A stretch of DNA of 64,000 bases from Actinacidiphila oryziradicis. Lineage in GTDB: Bacteria; Actinomycetota; Actinomycetes; Streptomycetales; Streptomycetaceae. Shown here one piece after another: positions 16,996 to 25,662 of this stretch (position 1 is the stretch's first letter; each line of letters starts with the position of its first letter). The notes under the pieces were generated by a model that saw only the letters and a program-made list of their open reading frames with translations, searched no databases and was not told where the DNA came from. Position numbers and translations under genes: made by a program. The DNA lies in NCBI RefSeq assembly GCF_005047355.1, contig NZ_SUMC01000016.1:1-64000 (forward strand), read 5' to 3'.

Positions 16996-17973
16996 ATGAG
17001 CGGCGAAATCAGCGGTGGCGGCCTCCACAGCGGCCCCAAGGGGGAAGCGACGATCGAGGTCATCGGCCTGCGCAAGAGCTTCGGGTCGACCCAGGCGTTG
17101 GACGGGATGTCCTTCACCGTCAGGCCGGGGCAGGTGACCGGGTTCGTCGGTCCGAACGGCGCGGGGAAGTCCACGACGATGCGAGTGATCCTCGGCTTGG
17201 ACGCGGTTGAGAAGGGTGAGGCGCTGATCGGTGGCCGGCCGTATCGGAGTTTGCGGTGTCCGCTGAGTCATATCGGGTCGCTGTTGGATGCGGCGGCGTT
17301 GCAGCCGACCCGGACCGGCCGTAATCACCTGCTGTGGCTGGCCCATTCGCAGGGCCTGCCGGCCCGGCGGGTGGATGAGGTCATCGAGCAGGTCGGTCTG
17401 GCCAAGGCGGCCCGGCGGAAGGCGGGCGGGTACTCCCTGGGCATGCGGCAACGGCTGGGGATCGCGACGGCGTTGCTTGGTGACCCGCCGGTGATCACGC
17501 TGGACGAGCCGTTCAACGGTATGGATCCAGAAGGCATCGTGTGGATGCGCGGCTTCCTGGCGTCGCTGGCCCAGCAGGGCCGCGCTGTGCTGGTGTCCAG
17601 CCATCTGATGAGCGAGTTGCAGGACACGGCGGACCACTTGGTGGTGGTCGGGCGCGGCAGGGTCATCGCGGACACCAGTGTGCGTGAGCTGCTGGCGGGC
17701 GTGTCCCGCGGCCGGGTGACTCTACGGACCTCCGTGCGGACGCAGGCGACGGAGGCGTTGGCGGAGGCAGGTGCCGCCGTGACCGCTACCGGGCCTGAAA
17801 CGCTCAGCATTTCCGGGCTGGTCACGGAAAGGGTCGTGGAAATCCTCGGCAGGAACGCGTTGCCCTTCTCGGAGGTGTCGGCGCATCGCGCGTCGTTGGA
17901 GGAGGCTTACCTGGAACTCACCCGGGACGTGGTCGAGTACCGCGGCGCCGTGGCCGGGGAGGCAGCCCGATGA
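16996..17973 (+). CDS. ABC exporter ATP-binding protein
   Basis: A 325-residue ATPase of the CcmA/drug-exporter type: Walker A GPNGAGKST, signature YSLGMRQRLGIA, Walker B VITLDEPFNGMDPEG and H-loop VSSHLMSE. I start it at the ATG at 16996 (MSGEISGG...); upstream in-frame Met codons lie in sequence without family character. Its stop overlaps the next gene by 4 bp. It powers the two permeases that follow; substrate unknown, possibly an antimicrobial peptide or lipid given the adjacent two-component system. Confidence 0.9.
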   Translation: MSGEISGGGLHSGPKGEATIEVIGLRKSFGSTQALDGMSFTVRPGQVTGFVGPNGAGKSTTMRVILGLDAVEKGEALIGGRPYRSLRCPLSHIGSLLDAAALQPTRTGRNHLLWLAHSQGLPARRVDEVIEQVGLAKAARRKAGGYSLGMRQRLGIATALLGDPPVITLDEPFNGMDPEGIVWMRGFLASLAQQGRAVLVSSHLMSELQDTADHLVVVGRGRVIADTSVRELLAGVSRGRVTLRTSVRTQATEALAEAGAAVTATGPETLSISGLVTERVVEILGRNALPFSEVSAHRASLEEAYLELTRDVVEYRGAVAGEAAR

Positions 17974-19514
17974 CCTCCACGATCACGCCGTACCGGCCGG
18001 GTGCGAGGGTTGGGCGGGACGGCTTCCGGCAGTTGCTGCGGGCGGAGTGGACCAAGTTCAGGACGGTGCGCGGCTGGGTGCTGGGTATGGCCGCCGCTGC
18101 GTTGGCGATGGTGGTGTTCGGGCTGCTCGCCATAGCCGGTGGTGCTGCTCATGGTGGTGCTCCTCCGGTTCCGAGGGGGCCGGGCGGCGAGGCCGTGAAC
18201 GACAGTTTCTTCTTCGTGCACCAGGTGTTGGAGGGAGACGGCAGCATCACCGTTCCCGTGTCCTCGTTGACCGACGTGACCGGGCTGGGGCCACAGGGAC
18301 ATGCGCCTGGCATCTCGCCGTGGGCGAAGGCCGGGCTCATTGTGAAGGAGGGTCTCGCGCAGGGATCGGCCTACGCGGCGGTTATGGTCACCGGTGCTCA
18401 CGGGGTGCGGATGCAGTACGACTACACCCATGACGTGGCCGGCATCGCCGGCGCCGTCTCCACTCAGTCCCCACGCTGGCTACGCCTGGTCCGGTCCGGC
18501 GACATGATCACCGGTTATGACTCCGCCGACGGCATCAGCTGGGTCCGGGTCGGCACCGCCCGACTGGCTGGGCTGGCATCAACCGTGCAGGCCGGGTTGT
18601 TTGTCGCCTCCCCGGAGGCCATGTCGGGGAGCGGCGTTGGTGCGGGCACCAGCCCCGCCGTGGCCGCCGCGGGCTTCGGCCCCGTCGGCCTGCGGGGCCA
18701 GTGGCCGGGCGGCGGGTGGAAGGGTGAGCAGTTGGGGGGCGGGGGCACCTCCGGCAGTTACACGAACACGACAAATGGCGGGTTCAAGCGGTCCGGCGGC
18801 GGGTTCACCGTGACAGGGGCCGGCGACATCGCGCCGGTCGTGGGCGGACTGGCCTTGGGGCCCGGCTTCACGATCGAGAATTTCCTCGTGGGCGCGTTCG
18901 CCGGGTTGATCGTGGTGATCGTTGTGGGGACGGTCTTCATCACCGCCGAGTACCGGCGGGGGCTGATCCGTACCACCCTGGCCGCGAGCCCGCGGCGGGC
19001 CCGGGTGCTGGCGGCCAAGGCCATCGTGCTGGGATCTCTCGCCTTCGCCGGCGGGCTGATCGCCGCCGCTGCAGCGATCCCGCTCGGCGAGCGAAGAGCG
19101 CGCGCCATCGGGTTTCGCGTGATCCCGGTGACGTCGCTGACCGAACTGCGCGTGGTGGCCGGCACCGCGCTGCTGCTCGCCGTCGCCGGCGTCCTGGCCC
19201 TCGCCATCGGCGCCATACTGCGGCGCAGCGCGGCGGCGGTCGCCATCGTCGTCGCCGCCACCGTACTGCCCTATATTCTCGCGGTCTCCGGCATCCTGCC
19301 CGCGGGCCCGGCGGATTGGGTGCTGCGGGTCACCCCGGCCGCGGGTTTCGCCATCCAGCAGAGCCTGCCGCGCTACACACAGGTGATCAGCACCTACACG
19401 CCATCGTCTGGCTATTTTCCGCTGGCGCCATGGGCCGGGTTCGCCGTGTTGTGCGGTTACGCCGCGCTCGCCTTCGGTACGGCCGTCGTCCTGCTACGTC
19501 GGAGGGACTCTTGA
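17970..19514 (+). CDS. ABC-2 permease with inserted lectin-like (DUF1349-type) extracytoplasmic domain
   Basis: A 514-residue ABC-2 type permease (LLRAEWTKFRTVRGWVLG at the N-terminus, then one TM, then five C-terminal TM segments from about residue 295). Between TM1 and TM2 lies an insert of about 240 residues, outside the membrane. Its first part (SFFFVHQVLEGDGSIT, PWAKAGLIVKEG, RWLRLVRSGDMITGYDS, GISWVRVGTARL) has the pattern of the concanavalin-like DUF1349 fold found in secreted carbohydrate-binding modules; the second part is Gly-rich. The canonical permease halves are intact (TAEYRRGLIRTTLAASPRR). The insert may sense or bind a glycan or cargo. Confidence 0.85.
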   Translation: MTSTITPYRPGARVGRDGFRQLLRAEWTKFRTVRGWVLGMAAAALAMVVFGLLAIAGGAAHGGAPPVPRGPGGEAVNDSFFFVHQVLEGDGSITVPVSSLTDVTGLGPQGHAPGISPWAKAGLIVKEGLAQGSAYAAVMVTGAHGVRMQYDYTHDVAGIAGAVSTQSPRWLRLVRSGDMITGYDSADGISWVRVGTARLAGLASTVQAGLFVASPEAMSGSGVGAGTSPAVAAAGFGPVGLRGQWPGGGWKGEQLGGGGTSGSYTNTTNGGFKRSGGGFTVTGAGDIAPVVGGLALGPGFTIENFLVGAFAGLIVVIVVGTVFITAEYRRGLIRTTLAASPRRARVLAAKAIVLGSLAFAGGLIAAAAAIPLGERRARAIGFRVIPVTSLTELRVVAGTALLLAVAGVLALAIGAILRRSAAAVAIVVAATVLPYILAVSGILPAGPADWVLRVTPAAGFAIQQSLPRYTQVISTYTPSSGYFPLAPWAGFAVLCGYAALAFGTAVVLLRRRDS

Positions 19515-20284
19515 GGAACACGGTGCACGCGGAGTGGACGAAGCTGCGCACCCTGGGGGGTATTGGCTGGCTGCTGCTGGCCACGATCGGGCTGACTGTG
19601 GCGCTGAGCGCCGGGACGGCCAAGGCCGTCATATGCAGGGAAGGCTGTACCCAGGACATCACCAAGCTCAGCCTTACCGGGATCGACATCGGTCAGGCGG
19701 TGGTCGCTGTTCTGGCGGTGCTGGTGATCAGTGGCGAGTACAGCACCGGCATGATCCGTACGACCTTCACAGCCATGCCATTGCGGACCACGGTCCTGAC
19801 CGCCAAGGCGATCGTCCTCAGTGGCGTGGTGCTGATGGCCGGGGCTGTCGCCGTGCTCGGCTCTGTGCTGGCCGGTCGGCTCATTCTGCCCGGCAACGGG
19901 TTCACCGCGGCGCAGGGGTTCGCGCCGCTGTCTCTGGCCGATGGGCCGACATTGCGCGCTGCTGTGGGGTCGGTTCTTTACCTGGTCCTGATCGCCCTGC
20001 TCAGCCTGGGCGCCGCGACCGCCGTCCGGGACGCCGCGACTGCCATCGGCATCGTGCTCGGCCTGCTCTTCATCTTCCCGATCCTCGCGCACGTGGTCTC
20101 CGACCCGGACTGGCAAAAGCACCTGCAGCAGATCGCGCCGATGACCGCCGGACTGGCCGTCCAGTCCACCAACGGTCTGGACAGCCTGCCCATCGGCCCA
20201 TGGGCCGGTCTCGGCGTCCTCACCGCTTGGGCCGCCGGGGCGCTCCTCGTCGGCTGGCTGCTGCTCCGCCTCCGCGACGCGTAA
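19511..20284 (+). CDS. ABC-2 type permease
   Basis: A 257-residue permease with six hydrophobic segments and the paired family motif SGEYSTGMIRTTFTAMPLR, matching the same region of the preceding permease. I place the start at the TTG at 19511, which overlaps the previous stop (TTGA) and follows GGAGGG by 4 bases; a GTG at 19523 is the alternative. It would pair with the lectin-insert permease and share its ATPase. Confidence 0.82.
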   Translation: MRNTVHAEWTKLRTLGGIGWLLLATIGLTVALSAGTAKAVICREGCTQDITKLSLTGIDIGQAVVAVLAVLVISGEYSTGMIRTTFTAMPLRTTVLTAKAIVLSGVVLMAGAVAVLGSVLAGRLILPGNGFTAAQGFAPLSLADGPTLRAAVGSVLYLVLIALLSLGAATAVRDAATAIGIVLGLLFIFPILAHVVSDPDWQKHLQQIAPMTAGLAVQSTNGLDSLPIGPWAGLGVLTAWAAGALLVGWLLLRLRDA

Positions 20285-20358
20285 GTCGCCGCCTGCGCCT
20301 TTCCCCGCGATCAGCGTGTAATTGTGCGCGCCTCAGGCGCCGGCTTCGCATCCTCAGC

Positions 20359-20847
20359 GTGCGCGAGGACGAAGTGGATGCGGTGGATGCTCCGCGCCCG
20401 GACCTGGAACTGGAGTCGCTGACCACTGCCCAGCAGGAACTGGACCGCCTGCGGACGGAGGAACTCCGCGCGAAAACCGGGCAACTCAGCACCCATGCCC
20501 GTCAAGTCCCCGGCGGCGAAATCGTTGCCGAGCGGGTGACTGACGTCGAGCCGAACGACCTGCGCGCCCTGGCCACCGAAGTGGTCGACAGAATCGGCCC
20601 GTCCGGCATCGTCACCCTCGGCATCGAACGAAACGGCAAGGCCTTCCTGGTCGCCGCTGTCTCCCTAGACCTGCTCGACCACGGCATCGAGGCCCGCCAG
20701 GCCCTCGGCGCCGCCGCCCGCGCAGTCGGCGGCGGCGCCGGAGGCAGGGGAGCCATCGCCAGCGCCGGCGGACGCCACGGCGAGGCCCTCGATCAAGCTT
20801 TGGCTAATGCCGCTGAGGATGCCATCCGCTTGCTCGACCGGCGCTGA
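20359..20847 (+). CDS. DHHA1-domain protein (alanyl-tRNA synthetase C-terminus-like), possibly a fragment
   Basis: The frame from a GTG at 20359 gives 162 residues: a charged helix (SLTTAQQELDRLRTEELRAK), then a DHHA1-like domain with GIVTLGIERNGKAFLVAAVS, and the Gly-rich ASAGGRHGEALDQALANA that closes AlaRS C-domains. In AlaRS this part binds the tRNA elbow; stand-alone DHHA1 proteins also exist. No synthetase or editing domain precedes it, and there is no clear ribosome site. It is either a small free-standing protein or the 3' remnant of a larger gene. Confidence 0.5.
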   Translation: MREDEVDAVDAPRPDLELESLTTAQQELDRLRTEELRAKTGQLSTHARQVPGGEIVAERVTDVEPNDLRALATEVVDRIGPSGIVTLGIERNGKAFLVAAVSLDLLDHGIEARQALGAAARAVGGGAGGRGAIASAGGRHGEALDQALANAAEDAIRLLDRR

Positions 20848-20970
20848 TCACGGCAGGAGCGTCCGGGGCAGTCAAAGCGCCAGCACCCTGGCTGTCCCGG
20901 ACGGGGGCCCGGCCCTCATAGGGTCAGACCACCGAACCCCAGGTCGTACGTCTTGCCGACGCGGCGGCAC

Positions 20971-22140
20971 TCAGCCAAGCGTGAGCATGAGCCCACCGAC
21001 GAGGACCCACAGGAAGACCATCCAGCAGAGAACGGCGCAGACAAGGCCGACCACGACGCGCTGCCAGACGCGCGGTCCGCTGTAGGGGGCGAGCACCCGT
21101 CCGGGTGCTCGCTCAGCGGTCATGCCCGGGGTCCAGTCGGCGCCGCGGTGGGTGTGCCAGAAACGGTGCAGCATCCCGACTCTGAGCCCGAAATCGTGAT
21201 CCCAGAGCAGGAATCCAAGGCGGGGAGCGGCCAGAAACGTGCGCCGCCCGTGCAGATCGGTCACCACGACTCGACGCCCACCGCGGCGCGGTTCCACCGT
21301 GATCGTTCGCACCTCTGACCACGCGAGGGTCTGGTGACGCAGCCCGTCGATGCGCAGATGCCCAGGCGTCAGGGTCGCACCGCTGCGCAAACACAACTGG
21401 CCTGCGGTGAACAGCAGCAGGATCGCTGCAAGCGATCCCAGGGCACGGCTGGTTGCCGTGGCGTGGTCCGTGCCGGGCCCGCCCGTGAACCCGGCGGCCG
21501 TGGCCTCCATGGCCAGGAGGGTGATCAGCATCGCCACCGGCACTGCCTGGAGGGCGGTAGGACGCAGGCGTAGCCGGTCGGGCAGCGGCTCCGGTGCCCT
21601 CGTGGATCCCGCGGAATCGAGCGGCTCGTGGTCGACGCCGCCGTAGGTGAGCCACCAATCGCGGATCGCGGCGGCCTTCGCGTCGAACTGCCGGTCCCAG
21701 GCCAGGAACGCGGTGCTGGGTATCCGCAGCGGCGTTCGGCGCCCATCCGTCTCGTACAGGACGACACGACGAGCGCCGGCACCAAAACGCTCTGCCTCGA
21801 CGGCGGCCACACGCGTCCACGGGATGTCGCGTCGCCGCAGGCGGTGCACCGCGGCTACCTGCGGGGTCAACGTGACGCCGGCCCACCAGCCCTGCATCCA
21901 GACACTGGGCACGATCAGCACGGGCAACACCCAGAACTCCACCCGCATCCAGAGCGGCGGCCCGGGGAAACCAGGCGAGCGGTTCCACAGGAACAAGTGC
22001 AGGTACATGAACGGCATGAAGAAAAGCAGGGGAACGGCCATCGCCAGTCGCTGTGGCCAGGTGGCACGGTAGCGAACCCGTGCCTCCCCCTCGGACGGCT
22101 GCCGCTGCTCGCTGGTGGTGGCTATCGGCCCCGCGTCCAT
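20971..22140 (-). CDS. Membrane protein with two PH-like (bPH) repeats
   Basis: A 389-residue protein with hydrophobic pairs near residues 30-80, about 205-250 and 360-389. Two similar soluble stretches follow the first two pairs: VTLTPQVAAVHRLRRRDIPWTRVAAVE and ATLTPGHLRIDGLRHQTLAWSEVRTI, each with a later F/W-rich end, which is the pattern of bacterial PH domains in duplicated form. Function unknown. It is divergent from the HxlR regulator and is the only gene besides itself that HxlR is placed to control. Confidence 0.65.
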   Translation of the reverse strand: MDAGPIATTSEQRQPSEGEARVRYRATWPQRLAMAVPLLFFMPFMYLHLFLWNRSPGFPGPPLWMRVEFWVLPVLIVPSVWMQGWWAGVTLTPQVAAVHRLRRRDIPWTRVAAVEAERFGAGARRVVLYETDGRRTPLRIPSTAFLAWDRQFDAKAAAIRDWWLTYGGVDHEPLDSAGSTRAPEPLPDRLRLRPTALQAVPVAMLITLLAMEATAAGFTGGPGTDHATATSRALGSLAAILLLFTAGQLCLRSGATLTPGHLRIDGLRHQTLAWSEVRTITVEPRRGGRRVVVTDLHGRRTFLAAPRLGFLLWDHDFGLRVGMLHRFWHTHRGADWTPGMTAERAPGRVLAPYSGPRVWQRVVVGLVCAVLCWMVFLWVLVGGLMLTLG

Positions 22141-22274
22141 GACTGTCCTTCACGATGCGCTCAGTGCGGAGGGCAATATAACTGGTCAGAGCCATCCTGT
22201 GCAAGGAACTGCAACGCAATGGCTCGGCTCCGGCTGTGACGTTCGGTTGACCGATGGTCCGGCTTCCGCGAGGA

Positions 22275-22309
22275 GGCAGTTTCAACTGCCTAAGTTCCCT
22301 GGAGGGAAC
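22275..22309. promoter_or_regulatory. Two adjacent perfect palindromes before the HxlR gene
   Basis: GGCAGTT-TC-AACTGCC (22275-22290) is followed after three bases by GTTCCCT-GG-AGGGAAC (22294-22309), which ends two bases before the ATG. The first is a plausible operator. The second buries the GGAGGG ribosome site in its own stem and could gate translation. Confidence 0.6.
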
Positions 22310-22311
22310 CC

Positions 22312-22695
22312 ATGACGACCTCGCCGAACGCCGACAACGGCGCCCTGCTGAGTGACGTGCTGGCTCGGATCGGCGACAAGTGGTCGGTGATCGTGATCTG
22401 CCGTCTCGACGGCCGGCCTCGACGGTTCAACGAGCTCCGCCGCCTGGCCGAGGGCATCACCCAGCGCATGCTCAGCGCCACCCTGCGCCGCCTCGAGCGC
22501 GACGGCCTCGTGCGGCGAACCGTCTATGCGACCGTCCCGCCACAGGTGGAGTACGCCCTCACCGAACGTGGCCGCAGCCTCCACATGATCCTCTACCAGC
22601 TGGTCGACTGGACCGACGACCACCTCTCCGGCATCCAGGCCTCGCGTGCCGCCTACGACGCGGCTCATGCCGCTCCTCCGGAGCCGCGCGAATAG
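22312..22695 (+). CDS. HxlR family transcriptional regulator
   Basis: A 127-residue winged-helix protein with the HxlR signature: IGDKWSVIVICRLDGRPRRFNELRR, then GITQRMLSATLRRLERDGLVRR and the wing PPQVEYALTERG. The HxlR N-terminal Cys that senses aldehydes or quinones in some members is not at its usual place. The ATG at 22312 follows GGAGGG. Its 3' end overlaps the convergent acetyltransferase gene by 31 bp. Confidence 0.9.
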   Translation: MTTSPNADNGALLSDVLARIGDKWSVIVICRLDGRPRRFNELRRLAEGITQRMLSATLRRLERDGLVRRTVYATVPPQVEYALTERGRSLHMILYQLVDWTDDHLSGIQASRAAYDAAHAAPPEPRE

Positions 22696-23237
22696 GTAGG
22701 GCGCCGTCGATGGCCTTGCGGGCGAGTACTCGTCAAGTGCCACCTGATCTCTCCATCATGCCATTCGCCGGTGGGCGTGAGCCCGGCGGCGGTGGCTACG
22801 GCGGCGGATCCGTGGTGTTCCGGGTGGATGTGGGCGATGACGGTGTGTACGGGCTGCTGCCCGAGCCAGCCGACGAGTCCTCGGGCGGCCTCGGTGGCGA
22901 TGCCCCGCCCCTGCCACGGGGTCCCGACCACCCAGGCGATCTCGGCGACGGGTCCAGGGGCCGAGGGACCGAAGGTTGCCTGGACGGTGCCCACCAGGCA
23001 GGCCTCATCGCGGAGCCGGATCACCCAGTTGCACCAGGAGACGGCGGGGGCGGGCGAACCCGCCACCAGGCGTTGGTAGCGGGAACGCAGGGCCTCTGGG
23101 GTCGCCGGGGCGCCGCCGGTGAAGGTGTGCAGGTCCGGGTCGGACAGCACCGCGGCCATCTCCTCGGCGTGTTCGACAAGCAGGGGCAGGAGATCCAGGC
23201 GCCCGGTGCCGATGGCCTTGGCGCCGATGATGTTCAT
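22665..23237 (-). CDS. GNAT family N-acetyltransferase
   Basis: A 190-residue acetyltransferase. The acetyl-CoA motif is visible as TPWQGRGIATEAARGLVGWL (Q/RxxGxG/A), preceded by a beta-strand EIAWVV, and followed by IHPEHHGSAAVATAAGL, typical of RimJ/RimL-like members. The basic C-terminal tail (RPQGHRRRPTYSRGSGG) is the part that overlaps the HxlR gene. Substrate unknown. Confidence 0.85.
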   Translation of the reverse strand: MNIIGAKAIGTGRLDLLPLLVEHAEEMAAVLSDPDLHTFTGGAPATPEALRSRYQRLVAGSPAPAVSWCNWVIRLRDEACLVGTVQATFGPSAPGPVAEIAWVVGTPWQGRGIATEAARGLVGWLGQQPVHTVIAHIHPEHHGSAAVATAAGLTPTGEWHDGEIRWHLTSTRPQGHRRRPTYSRGSGGAA

Positions 23238-23426
23238 ACCGCCCCCTGACTACCGCCGGCCGGCGGAGAACAGGCTGACCGAACGGGAGGAACGGCGAGC
23301 GAACCCCGGTTGCCGGCCCGGACTTTGGCCGGGTCGCCGGCCGACACGCCAGACCTCCGGCAGGGATCTTTGGCTGCAGGCGTGAGGGCTCCCGTGATGT
23401 GTCTGGGCGCGGCGGCCCGGCTCAGG

Positions 23427-23572
23427 TAGTGTTGTGCGCGCAAGCAGTGAACGTATCAAGGAGGTGAGACCCATTACCGCTGTATCAGGTCGGGTGCTCC
23501 CATCCCACGGCCGTGCGGTCCATCCGGCATAGGTGACCGCGGGAGCGCCCATCGGCGTCCCGAAAGGCTCCC
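23427..23572 (+). promoter_or_regulatory. Attenuator-like leader of the PrmC-like gene
   Basis: A -10-like TAGTGT (23427-23432) precedes a short leader with a strong AAGGAGG (23458-23464), a 22-codon frame, and two mutually exclusive stems. GGGTGCTCCC (23492-23501) can pair with GGGAGCGCCC (23541-23550), while GGGAGC (23541-23546) can instead pair with GCTCCC (23567-23572), directly before the ATG at 23573. Such an arrangement fits translational attenuation by ribosome stalling. The pairing is visible; the mechanism is inference. Confidence 0.55.
23464..23532 (+). CDS. Candidate leader peptide
   Basis: From the GTG at 23464 the frame encodes VRPITAVSGRV followed by LPSHGRAVHPA (22 residues). 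AAGGAGG abuts this GTG, which is too close for normal initiation; an ATT at 23473 would have ideal spacing and give a 19-residue peptide, but is a rare start codon. The frame covers one arm of the competing leader hairpins. Confidence 0.4.
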   Translation: MRPITAVSGRVLPSHGRAVHPA

Positions 23573-24469
23573 ATGTCGGCTTCACCTTCGCTTCTCCCTC
23601 TCTCCGTCTCCGTCATCGTCACCAGGCTTCGGGCCGTCGGCTGTGTCTTCGCCGAGGACGAGACGCAGTTGCTCATCTCAGCGGCACGGACACCGGCCGA
23701 GCTCGCCGCCATGGTGGACCGGCGGGCAGCCGGCCTGCCCCTCGAACATGTCCTCGGCTGGGCAGAGTTCTACGGCCGGCGGATCGCCGTGGACCCCGGG
23801 GTATTCGTACCGCGCCGCCGCACCGAGTTCCTCGTCGACGAGGCCACCGCTCTCGCCACTGCCCTCACCCTCGACCGGCCACGATCTGTCGTGGTCGACC
23901 TGTGCTGCGGATCGGGCGCGTTGGGTGCGGCGCTGGTCGCGGCCCTGGGCCAGGGCGAGTTGTACGCCACCGACATCGACCCCGCCGCGGTGCGGTGCGC
24001 CCGCCGCAACGTCGCCGCCGCCGGTCAGGTGTACGAAGGTGACCTCTACGAGCCGCTGCCCGCCACTCTGCGCGGCCGCGTCGACGTCCTGCTGGCCAAT
24101 GTGCCCTACGTACCCACCGAGGAGATCGAGCTGCTGCCCCCGGAAGCCCGCGTACACGAGCCCCGGGTCGCGCTCGACGGCGGCGCGGACGGGCTCGACG
24201 TCCTGCGGCGGGTGACCGCCGCGGCGCCTGTGTGGCTGGCGCCGGGCGGCCATCTGCTGTTCGAGACGAGCGAGCGCCAGGCCCCGCAGGCCGTCGAGGC
24301 GGTCGCCCGCAACGGGCTGATACCGCGGGTGGCCAGTTCCGACGAGATGTACGCCACCGTCGTTGTCGGGACCAGGCCTTCCGTCCGAGGCGGACCGGGA
24401 CTCCAGGCCCCCCAGCCGGAGGGCCTGCTGCCTACTGGCCGAGGATTTCGTGGAGTCGGCTCAGGCTGA
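23573..24469 (+). CDS. PrmC-related protein N5-glutamine methyltransferase
   Basis: A 298-residue class I SAM methyltransferase. It has the PrmC/HemK N-terminal helical part with EHVLGWAEFYGRRIAVDPGVFVPR, SAM motif I VVDLCCGSGALGAAL, and the post-motif NVPY instead of NPPY, a variant found in an actinobacterial PrmC-related subgroup. Canonical PrmC modifies release factors; the true target of this subgroup is uncertain. The last 38 bp overlap the convergent dehydratase gene, and the C-terminal 40 residues look unstructured. The leader upstream suggests translation-linked control. Confidence 0.85.
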   Translation: MSASPSLLPLSVSVIVTRLRAVGCVFAEDETQLLISAARTPAELAAMVDRRAAGLPLEHVLGWAEFYGRRIAVDPGVFVPRRRTEFLVDEATALATALTLDRPRSVVVDLCCGSGALGAALVAALGQGELYATDIDPAAVRCARRNVAAAGQVYEGDLYEPLPATLRGRVDVLLANVPYVPTEEIELLPPEARVHEPRVALDGGADGLDVLRRVTAAAPVWLAPGGHLLFETSERQAPQAVEAVARNGLIPRVASSDEMYATVVVGTRPSVRGGPGLQAPQPEGLLPTGRGFRGVGSG

Positions 24470-25400
24470 CGTTGCCCCCGGAGATGACGACGCCGATCCG
24501 GGCCGGCAATGGATCCAGCCTGCCGGAGAGGAGCGCGGCGAGGGCCGCGGCGCCGCTCGGCTCGATGACCACTTTGAGCCGTTCGAACGCCAACGCCATC
24601 GCTGCCCGGATCTCGTCATCGCTGACCAGCACGACCTCGTCCACGAGGCGACGGTTGACGGAGAAGGTGAGCCGGCCGGGAGTGTCGGCCATGAGTCCGT
24701 CCGCGATCGTCCTGCCGACCGGTATCGAGACCCGGGCCCCCGCGGCCAGCGAGCGTTTGGTGTCGTCGGCGTCCTCCGGCTCGACGCCGACCATGCGGAT
24801 GTCCGGGACGAGAGCCTTGGCCGCTGTGGAGCAGCCCGCCATCAGGCCGCCGCCGCCGATGGGGACGAGGAGCGCGTCCAGCGGGCCGGTCTCCTCAAGC
24901 AGTTCGAGCGCTATGGTGCCCTGTCCGGCGATCACGTGCGGGTGCTCGTAGGGCGGGATCAGGACCAGTCCGCGTTCGGCGGCGAGCTTGTTGCCGAGTG
25001 CGACCCGGTCGCCGGTGTAGCGGTCGTAGGTCACGATCTCCGCGCCGTAGTTCCTGGTGGCCGCCAGCTTGCTGTCGGGGGTGTCCTCGGGCATCAGGAT
25101 GACAGCGGTGGTGCCGGCGATCCGGGCGGCCAGCGCGACTGCTTGGGCGTGGTTGCCCGACGAGTAGGCGGCCACGCCCTGCCGGAGCTGGTCGGGGCTG
25201 AGCTGTGAGACCGCGTTGTAGGCGCCCCGGAACTTGAACGCGCCGACGCGTTGGAAGTTCTCGGCCTTGAGAAACACCTCGGCGCCCACCAGGTTGTTGA
25301 CCGTGGTGGAGGTCAGAACCGGTGTCCGGTGCGCGACACCGTGGATCCGCCGCTGTGCGGCCCGTACGTCGTCGATCGTCAAAACGTCCTCGCCGCTCAC
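24432..25400 (-). CDS. Threonine/serine dehydratase (PLP-dependent)
   Basis: A 322-residue fold-type II PLP enzyme: Schiff-base Lys in AFKFRGAYNA, substrate loop SSGNHAQAVA, phosphate cradle GGGGLMAGC and the C-terminal VVISGGNVSLSRL. The length and the lack of an ACT regulatory domain match catabolic threonine ammonia-lyases and serine racemase-like enzymes rather than biosynthetic IlvA. It deaminates Thr to 2-oxobutanoate and ammonia, or Ser to pyruvate. It appears monocistronic. Confidence 0.9.
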   Translation of the reverse strand: MSGEDVLTIDDVRAAQRRIHGVAHRTPVLTSTTVNNLVGAEVFLKAENFQRVGAFKFRGAYNAVSQLSPDQLRQGVAAYSSGNHAQAVALAARIAGTTAVILMPEDTPDSKLAATRNYGAEIVTYDRYTGDRVALGNKLAAERGLVLIPPYEHPHVIAGQGTIALELLEETGPLDALLVPIGGGGLMAGCSTAAKALVPDIRMVGVEPEDADDTKRSLAAGARVSIPVGRTIADGLMADTPGRLTFSVNRRLVDEVVLVSDDEIRAAMALAFERLKVVIEPSGAAALAALLSGRLDPLPARIGVVISGGNVSLSRLHEILGQ

Positions 25401-25662
25401 TGCCCGTCCCTCCGCTGGTCGTTGCCGACAGCCCGTGCCGGAGCTGATCGCTCCGCCGCGACGACAATATGCGAGCCGGGAGGCCAGGAGGCATGGCGGT
25501 CGGAGGATCAGGGGCGAGCGATTTCAGGGCGGGACCGCACCTCCGGTCCCCCGCTCTGCTGCGGCGGATGCTGTGACGTTGCCCACTGACCTGGATGAAA
25601 CGTAAAAAACCGGTAACGCGCCCTCCCATGCATCATAAGGAAATCCCCCGGAAGGCGCCGCG

